Source: Rhodopseudomonas sp. BAL398
GTDB taxonomy: Bacteria > Pseudomonadota > Alphaproteobacteria > Rhizobiales > Xanthobacteraceae
Length of the DNA: 64,000 nucleotides
Direction of reading: 5' to 3'
Assembly: GCF_033001325.1 (NCBI RefSeq)
Contig: NZ_CP133111.1
Span: 434,001-498,000, forward strand
Of this stretch, positions 1-9,588 are shown in pieces. The number at the start of each line of letters is the position of its first letter. Position 1 is the first letter of the stretch. The notes under the pieces were generated by a model. The model worked only from the letters and a program-made list of their open reading frames with translations. It was not told the DNA's origin and made no database searches. The position numbers and the translations under genes are program-made.

Positions 1-1200
1 GCGCTGGAGACGCTGTGGGAGGCGCGCCGCGCCGCCCGCGCCGTGCTCGAGTCGCATCGCGACGAGATGGAGCGCGCCGCCCGCGAGGCCGACTATCTGC
101 GCCACGCCGCCGACGAATTGAAGAAGCTGGCGCCGACCGACGGCGAGGAGACCGCTTTGGCCGAGCGCCGCAGCGCGATGATGCAGGGCGAGAAAATCGC
201 CGGCGATCTGCGCGACGCCCAGGACGCGGTCAGCGGCCATCATTCGCCGGTGGCGGCGCTGGCGGCGGCGGTGCGCCGGCTGGAACGCCGCGCCGGCACC
301 GCTCCGGCGCTGGTGGAGCCCGCCGTCAAGGCGATCGACGCCGCGATCAACGCGTTGGAGGAGGCCGACCAGCATCTGAGCGCGGCGCTGATCGCCGCCG
401 ATTTCGATCCGCTGGAACTGGAGCGCATCGAGGAGCGGCTGTTCGCGCTGCGCGCCGCGGCGCGGAAATATTCCACCCCGGTCGATGCGCTCGCCGCCCT
501 GGCTGCCAGATACGCCGCCGACGTCGCCTCGATCGAGGCCGGCGCCGAGCGTCTGCATGGGCTGGAGACCGCCGCGGCCGAAGCCGACGGCCGCTATGGC
601 GCCGCCGCGGCGAAACTGTCGCTGGCGCGCGGCAAATCGGCGGAGAAGCTCAACAAGGCGGTGCAGGGCGAATTGGCGCCGCTGAAGCTCGACCGCGCCA
701 AATTCATCACCCAGGTCGAGAGCGATCCGAGCTCGCCCGGGCCGCAGGGGTTTGATCGCGTCGAATTCTGGGTGCAGACCAATCCGGGCACAAGGCCGGG
801 GCCGCTGATGAAGGTGGCGTCGGGCGGCGAGCTGTCCCGGTTCCTGCTGGCGCTGAAAGTGGTGCTGTCGGATCGCGGCTCGGCGCCGACCTTGGTGTTC
901 GACGAGATCGACACCGGCGTCGGCGGCGCGGTGGCGGACGCAATCGGGGCGCGCCTGGCGCGGCTCGCCAGCCGGGTCCAGGTGATGGCGGTGACCCACG
1001 CCCCGCAGGTCGCCGCGCGCGCCGACCAGCATCTGCTGATCTCCAAGGACGCGCTCGACAAGGGCCGTCGCGTTGCCACCCGCGTCAACGCCCTGATCGA
1101 CGAGCACCGCCGCGAGGAAATCGCCCGCATGCTCGCCGGCGCCGAAATCACCGCCGAAGCCAGGGCCGCCGCCGACCGGCTGATCAAGGCGGCAGGGTAG
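1..1200 (+). CDS. recN: DNA repair protein RecN, C-terminal part
   Basis: This SMC-like ATPase acts in recombinational repair of double-strand breaks. The frame is open from base 1, so the Walker A and the first half of the coiled coil lie outside the window. A long Ala/Glu/Arg-rich coiled coil runs to about base 690. The C-terminal ATPase lobe follows, with the ABC signature ASGGELSRF near 820, Walker B TLVFDEID near 890 and the RecN-typical VTHAPQVAARAD near 990. The ORF stops with TAG at 1198-1200. Family and partial status are clear. No promoter is visible because the 5' end is missing. Confidence 0.95.
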   Translation, partial: ALETLWEARRAARAVLESHRDEMERAAREADYLRHAADELKKLAPTDGEETALAERRSAMMQGEKIAGDLRDAQDAVSGHHSPVAALAAAVRRLERRAGTAPALVEPAVKAIDAAINALEEADQHLSAALIAADFDPLELERIEERLFALRAAARKYSTPVDALAALAARYAADVASIEAGAERLHGLETAAAEADGRYGAAAAKLSLARGKSAEKLNKAVQGELAPLKLDRAKFITQVESDPSSPGPQGFDRVEFWVQTNPGTRPGPLMKVASGGELSRFLLALKVVLSDRGSAPTLVFDEIDTGVGGAVADAIGARLARLASRVQVMAVTHAPQVAARADQHLLISKDALDKGRRVATRVNALIDEHRREEIARMLAGAEITAEARAAADRLIKAAG

Positions 1201-1210
1201 GGCAGGCTGG

Positions 1211-1258
1211 TGTCCCTGGCGCGAAGCAGCACGAAGTGCTGCTCCGCTGAACCGGGAC
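1211..1258. repeat. Short palindromic repeat, GTGTCC...GGGACC family
   Basis: The two halves, gcagcacg and tgctgctc, can fold on each other and are flanked by tgtccctgg and accgggacc. A longer relative lies at 13741-13816. It is intergenic, just after recN, and no coding potential is evident. Confidence 0.45.
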
Positions 1259-1294
1259 CGCGACGAGGGCAGTAGAGGCCGCAACACACGCCGC

Positions 1295-1407
1295 GAGATT
1301 CCGGGTTCGCTCGCCCAAGGGCTCGCGCCCCGGAATGACAAAACAAAACTCTCAGCGCCCGTCATTCCGGGGCGCGAGCAGCGTCAGCTGCGAGCGAACC
1401 CGGAATC
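1295..1407. repeat. Two inverted copies of the GATTCCGGG...CCCGGAATGAC repeat
   Basis: One copy lies at 1295-1339 (gattccggg to ccggaatgac) and a second, opposite copy at 1361-1407. Each copy is itself an imperfect inverted repeat with a GC-rich middle. Related copies occur at 1748-1790, 5546-5602, 5661-5708, 17274-17349 and 17374-17421. Together with the previous repeat they fill the gap between recN and the GIY-YIG gene. Confidence 0.8.
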
Positions 1408-1438
1408 TTGCTCCGGGTGACGGCGACCTCGCCGCGAA

Positions 1439-1726
1439 CTACCGCGTGATGTCGTCATAGAGATCGCTCCAATCCGGGTTGTCCTTGACGATCAACGCGA
1501 CTTTCCAGTCCCGCCGCCATTTCTTGATCTCCTTCTCGCGCGCGATCGCCGAGAGCGGATCGTCATAGATTTCGAACCACACCAACTTGGTGATGTGGTA
1601 TCGCGACGTGAAACCGGGGACGGCCTTGGACCGGTGCTCGTACACACGGCGGACCAGGTCGTTGGTCACGCCAAGATAAAGCGGTCCATCTTTCCTGCCG
1701 GCCAGAAGATAGACATAATATGCCAT
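1439..1726 (-). CDS. GIY-YIG nuclease superfamily protein (UPF0213/YhbQ-like)
   Basis: This 95-residue protein is a single GIY-YIG domain. YYVYLLAGRKDG opens it, followed by LYLGVTNDLVRRVYEHR, which carries the YxG core and catalytic-type Arg, then REKEIKKWRR. Stand-alone proteins of this size are common in alphaproteobacteria. They are thought to be structure-specific nucleases, but their cellular role is poorly known. The gene is convergent with recN and is bracketed on both sides by the same palindromic repeat. Confidence 0.88.
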   Translation of the reverse strand: MAYYVYLLAGRKDGPLYLGVTNDLVRRVYEHRSKAVPGFTSRYHITKLVWFEIYDDPLSAIAREKEIKKWRRDWKVALIVKDNPDWSDLYDDITR

Positions 1727-1747
1727 TGCAAACGCCCGCCGCGCAGC

Positions 1748-1790
1748 GAGATTCCGGGTTCGCTCGCAAGTGCTCGCGCCCCGGAATGAC
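1748..1790. repeat. GATTCCGGG...CCCGGAATGAC repeat copy
   Basis: This is a third copy of the repeat seen at 1295-1407. It lies between the divergent GIY-YIG gene and ligA, ending only 18 bases before the ligA start, so it occupies most of the ligA upstream region. Confidence 0.75.
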
Positions 1791-1808
1791 CCGCGTATGA
1801 TTCATTAG

Positions 1809-3962
<2,154 letters not shown>

Positions 3963-3988
3963 GGCAAGCGTCGCGCCACCCCACAGCC

Positions 3989-4088
3989 GTCATTGCCCGG
4001 CTTGACCGTGCGACCCAGTATTGCAGAGCGTTTGATAGTTGAACTTTGCCGCTCTGGAATACTGGGTCCCCGCTTTCGCGGGGACGAC
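3989..4088. repeat. GTCATTGCCCGG...GCGGGGACGAC repeat
   Basis: This 100-bp intergenic element has long inverted arms: acccagtatt and aatactgggt pair, and the terminal ccgctttcgcgg is a hairpin. It separates ligA from the convergent transporter gene and could act as a bidirectional terminator. It is a different family from the CCGGAATGAC repeats. Confidence 0.7.
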
Positions 4089-4122
4089 AGGCTTTGGTGC
4101 CGCGCGCCCCACGCCCCACGCC

Positions 4123-5403
4123 CTACAGCAGCCCAGTCTCTTCCTGATCGGCTTTTTCCAGCAGGTCCTCGGTCGCCACCACGCCGCCACGCGGCACCAG
4201 GAAGATCATCGCCGAGGCGCAGGCGACCGTCAGGGCGACGATTGCGATGTTGAGCGGCAGCGGCGTGGTGAAATTGCCGCCCAGCCAGGCGCCGAATTGC
4301 GAGCACAGCGAGCCGAAGCCCATCTGCAGAAATCCCATCACCCCGGACGCGGTGCCGGCGGCCTGCGGCCGGATGCTGATGGCGCCGGCGGCCGAATTCG
4401 CCATCACGAAGGCATTGCCGACCATGATCACCATATGGGTGCCGAACAGCCAGGATGGCTGCTGATTATAGCCGAGCACGCCCCACAGCAGATTCAGCAG
4501 CGAGCCGGTGATCTGCAGCGCCAGGCCGAACCAGATCAGCCGCTCCAGCGTATGGCGCGGCGCGAAGCGCACGCACAGCAGATTGCCGACCAGATAGGCG
4601 AAGCCCGAGGTGGCGAACCAGGCGCCATATTCGGCGCTGGAGCGCCCCATCTGCGTCACCACCACATAGGGGCCGCCGCCCGCGAAGGTGAAGATGATCG
4701 ACGACGCCAGTACCTGGCACAGCACATAGCCGATGAAGGGACGGCTGTTGATCAGGCCCTTGAGGTCGCCGCGAAAGCCGGTGGCGCCGGGTTCGCCGCG
4801 GCGGCGGGTTTCCGGCAGCGCGACCGCGATCAGCAGCGCCACCAGGATCGACGCGGCGGTCATGACGTAGAACACGGCGCGCCAGCCGAATGTGGTTTCG
4901 ATCACGCCGCCGGCCAGCGGGCTCAGCATCTGGGCGATCATCATCACGGCGATCACCAGGCTGATCATGCCGCCGACGCGGTCGCGGCTGTAGAGGTCGC
5001 GGATGATGGCGCGGCTGATCACCATGCCGGAGGCGCCGCCCAGCGCCTGCAGGAACCGCGCGACGATCAGTTGCGGCAGGGTCTCGGCGAAGATGCAGCC
5101 GACGCTGGCCAGCGCCATCAGCGTCAGCCCGCCGAGCAGCACAGGGCGGCGGCCGAACCGGTCCGACAGCGGCCCCATGATGAGTTGCGAGCAGCCGAGC
5201 CCCACCATATAGAGCGACACCGTCATCTGCGCTATCGAGATGTCGCGGCCGAAATCGGTGGCGAGCATCGGCAAAGCCGGCACCAGCATATAAAGCGAGA
5301 TCGGCGCCACGCCGGTCATCACCACCAGCAGCAGCAGCAGCAGGCGCGCATTCGGCGGCGCTGAGCCGATCAATTTCGCCGCTTTGCCGGTCACGCCGTG
5401 CAT
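4123..5403 (-). CDS. Bcr/CflA-type multidrug efflux MFS transporter
   Basis: The 426-residue product is an inner-membrane drug/proton antiporter of the 12-TM Bcr/CflA family. It begins with MHGVTGKAAKL, and TM1 follows the LLLLLLVVMTGVAPISLYM stretch. The MFS motif A GPLSDRFGRRPVLLGG lies after TM2, and SGMVISRAIIRDLYSRD is typical of Bcr-like proteins. The frame stays open 67 codons further upstream, but that extension runs through a genomic repeat (5546-5602). The ATG at 5403, preceded by ggcgg, is therefore the likely start. The substrate cannot be told from sequence. Confidence 0.88.
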   Translation of the reverse strand: MHGVTGKAAKLIGSAPPNARLLLLLLVVMTGVAPISLYMLVPALPMLATDFGRDISIAQMTVSLYMVGLGCSQLIMGPLSDRFGRRPVLLGGLTLMALASVGCIFAETLPQLIVARFLQALGGASGMVISRAIIRDLYSRDRVGGMISLVIAVMMIAQMLSPLAGGVIETTFGWRAVFYVMTAASILVALLIAVALPETRRRGEPGATGFRGDLKGLINSRPFIGYVLCQVLASSIIFTFAGGGPYVVVTQMGRSSAEYGAWFATSGFAYLVGNLLCVRFAPRHTLERLIWFGLALQITGSLLNLLWGVLGYNQQPSWLFGTHMVIMVGNAFVMANSAAGAISIRPQAAGTASGVMGFLQMGFGSLCSQFGAWLGGNFTTPLPLNIAIVALTVACASAMIFLVPRGGVVATEDLLEKADQEETGLL

Positions 5404-5545
5404 CGATCCGCCAGTTCTGAATGGATTGCGTCGAACCGACTGTAGCGGCGTTCTGCCCCGCGAGCAGGGGCATTTCGGCATGCGGCTATGCCGTTTTCGG
5501 GACTCGCGCGGAATGGCTTGCGGGACCGCACATGACTTCACGTCT

Positions 5546-5708
5546 GTCATTCCGGGATGCGCGCCGGTCGGCGCAGCCGGCGGGCGCGCAGGCCCGGAAT
5601 CCATACGCCGCAGCGTCGCGTGTGGGTGCCGACGTCGATTTCATTCAGGCCAGGGGATATGGATTCCGGGCTCGCTCGCAGCTGTCGCTGCTCGCGCCCC
5701 GGAATGAC
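5546..5708. repeat. Pair of CCGGAAT repeats in the 345-bp gap
   Basis: Copies of the CCGGAATGAC repeat lie at 5546-5602 and 5661-5708 in a gap (5404-5748) with no credible gene. They lie upstream of the MFS gene and downstream of the aminopeptidase gene, both of which are read leftward. Confidence 0.75.
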
Positions 5709-5748
5709 AGCCATTGACGTGTTGAGCGTCAGGCCATTGCAGTATGCA

Positions 5749-7578
5749 TCATCGCGTCAGCGGCGCGGTGGCGGCGTCGAGCCAGATTTTTGTGGCCTCG
5801 TCGAGATGCGGCCGCACCTCGGCCCGTACCCGGGCATGATACTCATTGAGCCAGGCCAGTTCCTTGATGCTGATCATGGAAAGATCGATCAGCCGGCGGT
5901 CGATCGGCGCCAGCGTCAGCGTCTCGAAACCGTTGACCGGCTTTTCAGCGCCGGCGATATCGGCCGCCACCACCAGCTCGAGATTCTCGATCCGGATGCC
6001 GAAGGCGTCGGCCTTGTAGTAGCCGGGCTCGTTGGACAGGATCATGCCACGCTGCAGCGGCGTGGTGCCGAGCTTGGAGATCCGCGCCGGGCCTTCATGC
6101 ACCGACAGATAGGAGCCGACGCCATGGCCGGTGCCGTGCTCGAAATCGAGCCCGGCCTGCCACAGAAATTGCCGCGCCAGCGAATCCAGCTGCGCGCCGG
6201 TGGTGCCGTCGGGAAACACCGCCCGCGCAATCGCGATATGGCCGCGCAACACCCGGGTGAAGCGGTCGCGCATCTCGGCCGAAGGCTCGCCGATCGCGAT
6301 GGTGCGGGTGACGTCGGTGGTGCCGTCTTCATATTGCGCGCCGGAATCGATCAGCAGCAGGTCGCCCGGCGCGATCCGGCGATTGCTTTTGCGGGTGACG
6401 CGGTAATGCACGATGGCGCCGTTCGGCCCGGTGCCGGAGATGGTCGGGAACGAAACGTCCTTCAGCGCGCCGGTGTCGCGGCGGAAGGTCTCCAGCGCCT
6501 CGACGGCGTCGATCTCGGTCAGCGCGCCTTTCGGCGCCTCGCGATCGATGAAGGCCAGAAACCGCGCCAGCGCCACAGCGTCGCGGCGATGCGCGGTCTT
6601 TGTCCCTTCGATCTCGGTGTTGTTCTTCACCGCCTTGAGCAGCGCCACCGGATCATTGCCGCGCACCACCTTGCCGCCGGCGCCGCTGATCAGCCGCGCC
6701 AGCGCATCGGCCGCGGTGGCATTGTCGAGCGCGATCGCGGCGCCGCCCTTGGCCAGTGCGCTCAGCGCCGGCGTCAGCGCCTCGGGCTCGGCGACGTCGG
6801 CGGTCTGTTCGAGATGATCGCGCGCGCTGTTGGAGAGCTTGCGTCCGTCGATGAAGATGGTCGGCCGGCCGGTCTTCGGCACCAGCGCGTAAGACAGCGG
6901 CAGCGGCGTATGGCCGACATCGGCGCCGCGAATGTTGAAGCTCCAGGCCACCGCATGGGAATCCGACAGCACCAGCGCATCGGCCTTGAGCCGGCCGATC
7001 TCGTGGCGAATCCGCTCCAGCTTGGCGGCCTCAGATTCGCCGGAAAATTGCAGGCCATGGACGCTGACCGGGCCGAGCGGCGGCGCCGGCCGCCCGACCC
7101 ACACCGCGTCGATCGGGTTGCTGTCGAGCGGCACCAGCTCGGCACCGACCCTGGCGCAAAGCGCGGCCATTTTCTCGACTGCCGCAGAAGTGTGCAGCCA
7201 CGGGTCAAAGCCTAGGCAATCTCCGGCCGTCAAATGCTGTTCCAGCCAGGATTCCGGCGGCGGATCGACCAGCGGGGCGACGCGCCAGGCGCTGGCGTCG
7301 ATTTGTTGGGCCGCCTGGAGGGTGTAGCGGCCATCGACGAACAGCGCCGCCTCGCGGGCCAGCACGATCGCCATTCCGGCCGAACCGGTGAAGCCGGTGA
7401 GCCACGCCAGTCGCTCGTCAGACGGCGGCACATATTCGTTTTGTTGCTGATCCGCGCGCGGAACTATGAATCCGCTGAGCTTGCGTCGCAGCAATTCCTC
7501 GCGCAAGGCGGCCAGCCGCGCGCTCAGGGCGACGCCGCTTTCGGGTTCGTCGAAGGTCTGGAAGAGGGCTTCGAACAT
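5749..7578 (-). CDS. Aminopeptidase P family protein (Xaa-Pro aminopeptidase, M24)
   Basis: This 609-residue metallopeptidase is predicted to cleave N-terminal residues before proline. Two creatinase-type N-terminal domains come first, with RADQQQNEYVPPSDERLAWLTGF near residue 40. The pita-bread M24 domain then carries the dinuclear metal ligands: LLIDSGAQYEDGTTDVTRT (two Asp), HGTGHGVGSYLSVHEGP (His), NEPGYYK (Glu) and IRIENLELV (Glu). All are present, so it should be active. The length suits the three-domain APP1-like type rather than the 440-residue PepP. I chose the ATG at 7578 (MFEALFQTFDEP) over an upstream in-frame ATG, because family homology begins there. Confidence 0.92.
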   Translation of the reverse strand: MFEALFQTFDEPESGVALSARLAALREELLRRKLSGFIVPRADQQQNEYVPPSDERLAWLTGFTGSAGMAIVLAREAALFVDGRYTLQAAQQIDASAWRVAPLVDPPPESWLEQHLTAGDCLGFDPWLHTSAAVEKMAALCARVGAELVPLDSNPIDAVWVGRPAPPLGPVSVHGLQFSGESEAAKLERIRHEIGRLKADALVLSDSHAVAWSFNIRGADVGHTPLPLSYALVPKTGRPTIFIDGRKLSNSARDHLEQTADVAEPEALTPALSALAKGGAAIALDNATAADALARLISGAGGKVVRGNDPVALLKAVKNNTEIEGTKTAHRRDAVALARFLAFIDREAPKGALTEIDAVEALETFRRDTGALKDVSFPTISGTGPNGAIVHYRVTRKSNRRIAPGDLLLIDSGAQYEDGTTDVTRTIAIGEPSAEMRDRFTRVLRGHIAIARAVFPDGTTGAQLDSLARQFLWQAGLDFEHGTGHGVGSYLSVHEGPARISKLGTTPLQRGMILSNEPGYYKADAFGIRIENLELVVAADIAGAEKPVNGFETLTLAPIDRRLIDLSMISIKELAWLNEYHARVRAEVRPHLDEATKIWLDAATAPLTR

Positions 7579-7771
7579 CTGTCCACCATCCTGGAAGCGC
7601 CGGTCGGCGCCGGCAATCGGGGGAGATTCTCTACGTAGTGGCACGGGTTATGCTTGAATTATAATGCCTGCAACCCGCAGGGACGAACGATAGACGACCA
7701 AGCACGTTAACCTGATGCATCTGGGACAATCCCGGGAGTGTTTCAACTCAGCGACGAGGGGACAACACACC

Positions 7772-7969
7772 ATGCCAGCCTTTACGTTCGAAAAGATTTC
7801 ACCGCCGCCCCGCCGCGGCTCCCCTCCCACCGATGGCCCTGCGCCGAATCGCGAACCGAAAAAGCCCCGTGGCGTGATTGTCCAGATGCTGGACCGCTTC
7901 GTCGAGGCCCGCGTCAAACGCGCGATGCCAGACGGCATGTCGGCCCGGCGCGGCGCCAAGCCGAAATAG
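7772..7969 (+). CDS. Small basic hypothetical protein
   Basis: This 65-residue Pro/Arg-rich protein starts MPAFTFEKISPPPRRG. Its centre, RGVIVQMLDRFVEARVKRAM, could form an amphipathic helix. It has no signal peptide, no cysteines and no recognisable domain. A purine-rich ribosome site (gagggg) precedes the ATG by about 12 bases. It lies between the divergent aminopeptidase and the convergent prmA gene. I do not recognise it; the good ribosome site and high-GC codon pattern are the case for it being real. Confidence 0.6.
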   Translation: MPAFTFEKISPPPRRGSPPTDGPAPNREPKKPRGVIVQMLDRFVEARVKRAMPDGMSARRGAKPK

Positions 7970-7981
7970 CCGCCCGCCGGC

Positions 7982-8869
7982 TCAGCGCCGTTGCAGCAGC
8001 AGGCTGCTCCAGCCCTCGACGATCTGATGCCGGACCAGCACCAGGCCGCGGGCGCGATAGGCGGCGATCACGCCTTGCGCCTGCGGCGGCAACAGGCCGG
8101 ACAGCACCACCATCGCTGATGGCGCCAGATGTTGCGCCATCGGGCCCGCCAGCTGCCGCAGCGGATTGGCCAGGATATTCGCCAGCACCAGATCGAACGG
8201 CGCGCGCGCCGCAAAGGCCGGCGCGCCGAAGCCGATGGCGCAGACGCTCTCGACCAGATTGCCGACTCCATTGAGTCGGGCGTTCTCCCGGCACACCGCG
8301 ACCGCCTGCGGATCGATGTCGCTGGCCAGCACCCGGCAGCGCAGCGCCTTGGCCGCCGCGATCGCCAGCACGCCGGTCCCGGCGCCGAGATCGAGGATGC
8401 GGCGCGGCAGATAGGCGTGCAGCACCTCGTCGAGCAGCAGCAGGCAGCCCCTTGTGGTGCCGTGATGGCCGGTGCCGAACGCCAGCGCGGCTTCGATTTC
8501 GATGCCGAGCTGGTTTGGCTGCACCCTGTCGCGGTCATGCTGGCCATGCACCACGAAGCGGCCGGCCCGCACCGGCGCCAGCGCGTCGAGGCTCGACTTG
8601 ACCCAATCCTGCGGCGCCACGGTCTCGAATGCCACGGCCGCCGCCGCATCGTCGCCCGCCGCCAGCGCCACCAGCTCGCGCACCATCGCCTGGTCCGGCG
8701 GGTCGGCGAAATGCAGCGAAATCGCCCAGCGCCCATAGGCGCCCTCGAACGCCGTCACCGCGGCGGCGCCGTCGTCAAAACTCTCATTGAGCCGATCGAC
8801 CGCGATCCGCGCTGTGGCCTCGTCGCCGATCGCGAATTGCGCGACGCTGGTGGTGGGGGTGAGGGTCAT
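7982..8869 (-). CDS. prmA: Ribosomal protein L11 methyltransferase PrmA
   Basis: PrmA trimethylates lysines and the N-terminus of ribosomal protein L11 using SAM. The 295-residue protein has a small N-terminal substrate domain, then the PrmA-specific FGTGHHGTT (131-139), SAM motif I LDLGAGTG (159-166), acidic motif ASDIDP and the catalytic-loop motif NILANPL (231-237). Length and motif order match the family. It is convergent with the small gene just upstream in the window. Confidence 0.95.
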   Translation of the reverse strand: MTLTPTTSVAQFAIGDEATARIAVDRLNESFDDGAAAVTAFEGAYGRWAISLHFADPPDQAMVRELVALAAGDDAAAAVAFETVAPQDWVKSSLDALAPVRAGRFVVHGQHDRDRVQPNQLGIEIEAALAFGTGHHGTTRGCLLLLDEVLHAYLPRRILDLGAGTGVLAIAAAKALRCRVLASDIDPQAVAVCRENARLNGVGNLVESVCAIGFGAPAFAARAPFDLVLANILANPLRQLAGPMAQHLAPSAMVVLSGLLPPQAQGVIAAYRARGLVLVRHQIVEGWSSLLLQRR

Positions 8870-9003
8870 GGGGAATCCAGTTTTGTGATGAGGCGAGGGG
8901 CCGAAAGCTCGGCTTGAATGTCAGCCCCGAATGGAAAGCCGCGCGATCGTGTCGGCTGTGATCGAGCGGCTCGATCCGCAGCCGCGCCAGAAATGGCGGT
9001 CGA

Positions 9004-9159
9004 TCATTTTTGCGCCGCAACCTCTCTTTGCAGATGCATCAGATCGACCAGCCGATCGGTCGGCGTCGTGGCATCGAGGGCACGAAGAAGGGCGTCGTGG
9101 GCGGGCGCCGTCAGCCGGGTTTGCTCATAGTCGCGTAACGTCTCACGACTTCGGCGCAT
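9004..9159 (-). CDS. Small hypothetical protein, second gene of a coupled pair
   Basis: The 51-residue product starts MRRSRETLRDYEQTR and ends DLMHLQREVAAQK. It is helical and rich in Arg and Leu. Its ATG overlaps the stop codon of the preceding gene (TAATG), so the two are probably translated together. The region is slightly less GC-rich than its neighbours. A compact charged pair like this could be a toxin-antitoxin-like or regulatory unit, but I see no family motif. Confidence 0.45.
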   Translation of the reverse strand: MRRSRETLRDYEQTRLTAPAHDALLRALDATTPTDRLVDLMHLQREVAAQK

Positions 9160-9371
9160 TAGTTCGGTCCTGTCGGGAAATCTGGCAGATTCTCCATGCT
9201 CAAAATGGCGCTCTTGGCCATTTCGGCTGTCTGGTCGAGTTCTCGCTTTAACTCCGCGACGCAACTGTCGATTTCGGACGGAAGCTTACAGCGAACCGTA
9301 AGCCGCTCAGAGTTCGCAACTAGAGCGACGCCATTTGTAGGATCGGCGTCAATGTCGAACTTTGTCACCAT
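9159..9371 (-). CDS. Small hypothetical protein, first gene of a coupled pair
   Basis: The 70-residue product starts MVTKFDIDADPTNGVALV. An N-terminal beta-rich part is followed by a helix (CVAELKRELDQTAEMAKSAIL). A strong ribosome site, aggag, lies five bases before the ATG at 9371, which decides the start against an in-frame ATG ten codons upstream. A perfect 8-bp palindrome directly abuts the ribosome site. The stop overlaps the next gene's start. No domain is recognised. Confidence 0.5.
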   Translation of the reverse strand: MVTKFDIDADPTNGVALVANSERLTVRCKLPSEIDSCVAELKRELDQTAEMAKSAILSMENLPDFPTGPN

Positions 9372-9379
9372 GTAGCTCC

Positions 9380-9400
9380 TGCTATGCGTGTAGCATAGCA
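9380..9400. promoter_or_regulatory. Perfect inverted repeat upstream of the small gene pair
   Basis: The arms tgctatgc and gcatagca, 8 bp each, flank a 5-base centre (gtgta). The element touches the ribosome site of the gene starting at 9371. It could be an operator for self-repression or a translation-controlling hairpin. Confidence 0.5.
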
Positions 9401-9499
9401 TATGAGGGATGGCGGCAAAACCGGCCCAAATTTGTCAATTTTCCAAAACTGAGACACTGCCGGCTTTCCACCATTCACCCACCGCGTCTGCAGCCACTT

Positions 9500-9588
9500 T
9501 TCCGTGGCTTATCCGCAACTTACCCACAAGTTTATCCACAGCTTCTCCACCGCACCATTCAGCGCCCATCCCCAGCCTTATCCACGCC
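9500..9588. other. Cluster of DnaA-box-like 9-mers
   Basis: One perfect DnaA box, ttatccaca, lies at 9531-9539. Near-matches nearby are cttatccgc, cttacccaca and cttatccacg. They lie in the gap between the small gene pair and the oxidoreductase gene and run into its 3' end. The stretch is less GC-rich than its surroundings. This could be a DnaA-binding region or chance. Confidence 0.35.

Noticed and set aside
1201-1438. tRNA or structured RNA in the gap after recN
   Set aside because: The hairpins belong to dispersed repeats. I found no cloverleaf, T-loop consensus or CRISPR-type regular spacing anywhere in the window.
4039-5364. 441-codon plus-strand frame opposite the MFS gene
   Set aside because: Its translation is almost only His, Gln, Ala, Asp and Arg, typical of the antisense of a membrane-protein gene. 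The MFS frame has clear family motifs.
9500-9588. Chromosomal replication origin
   Set aside because: Only one perfect DnaA box, and none of the genes usually beside an alphaproteobacterial origin (hemE, parAB, dnaA) are present.
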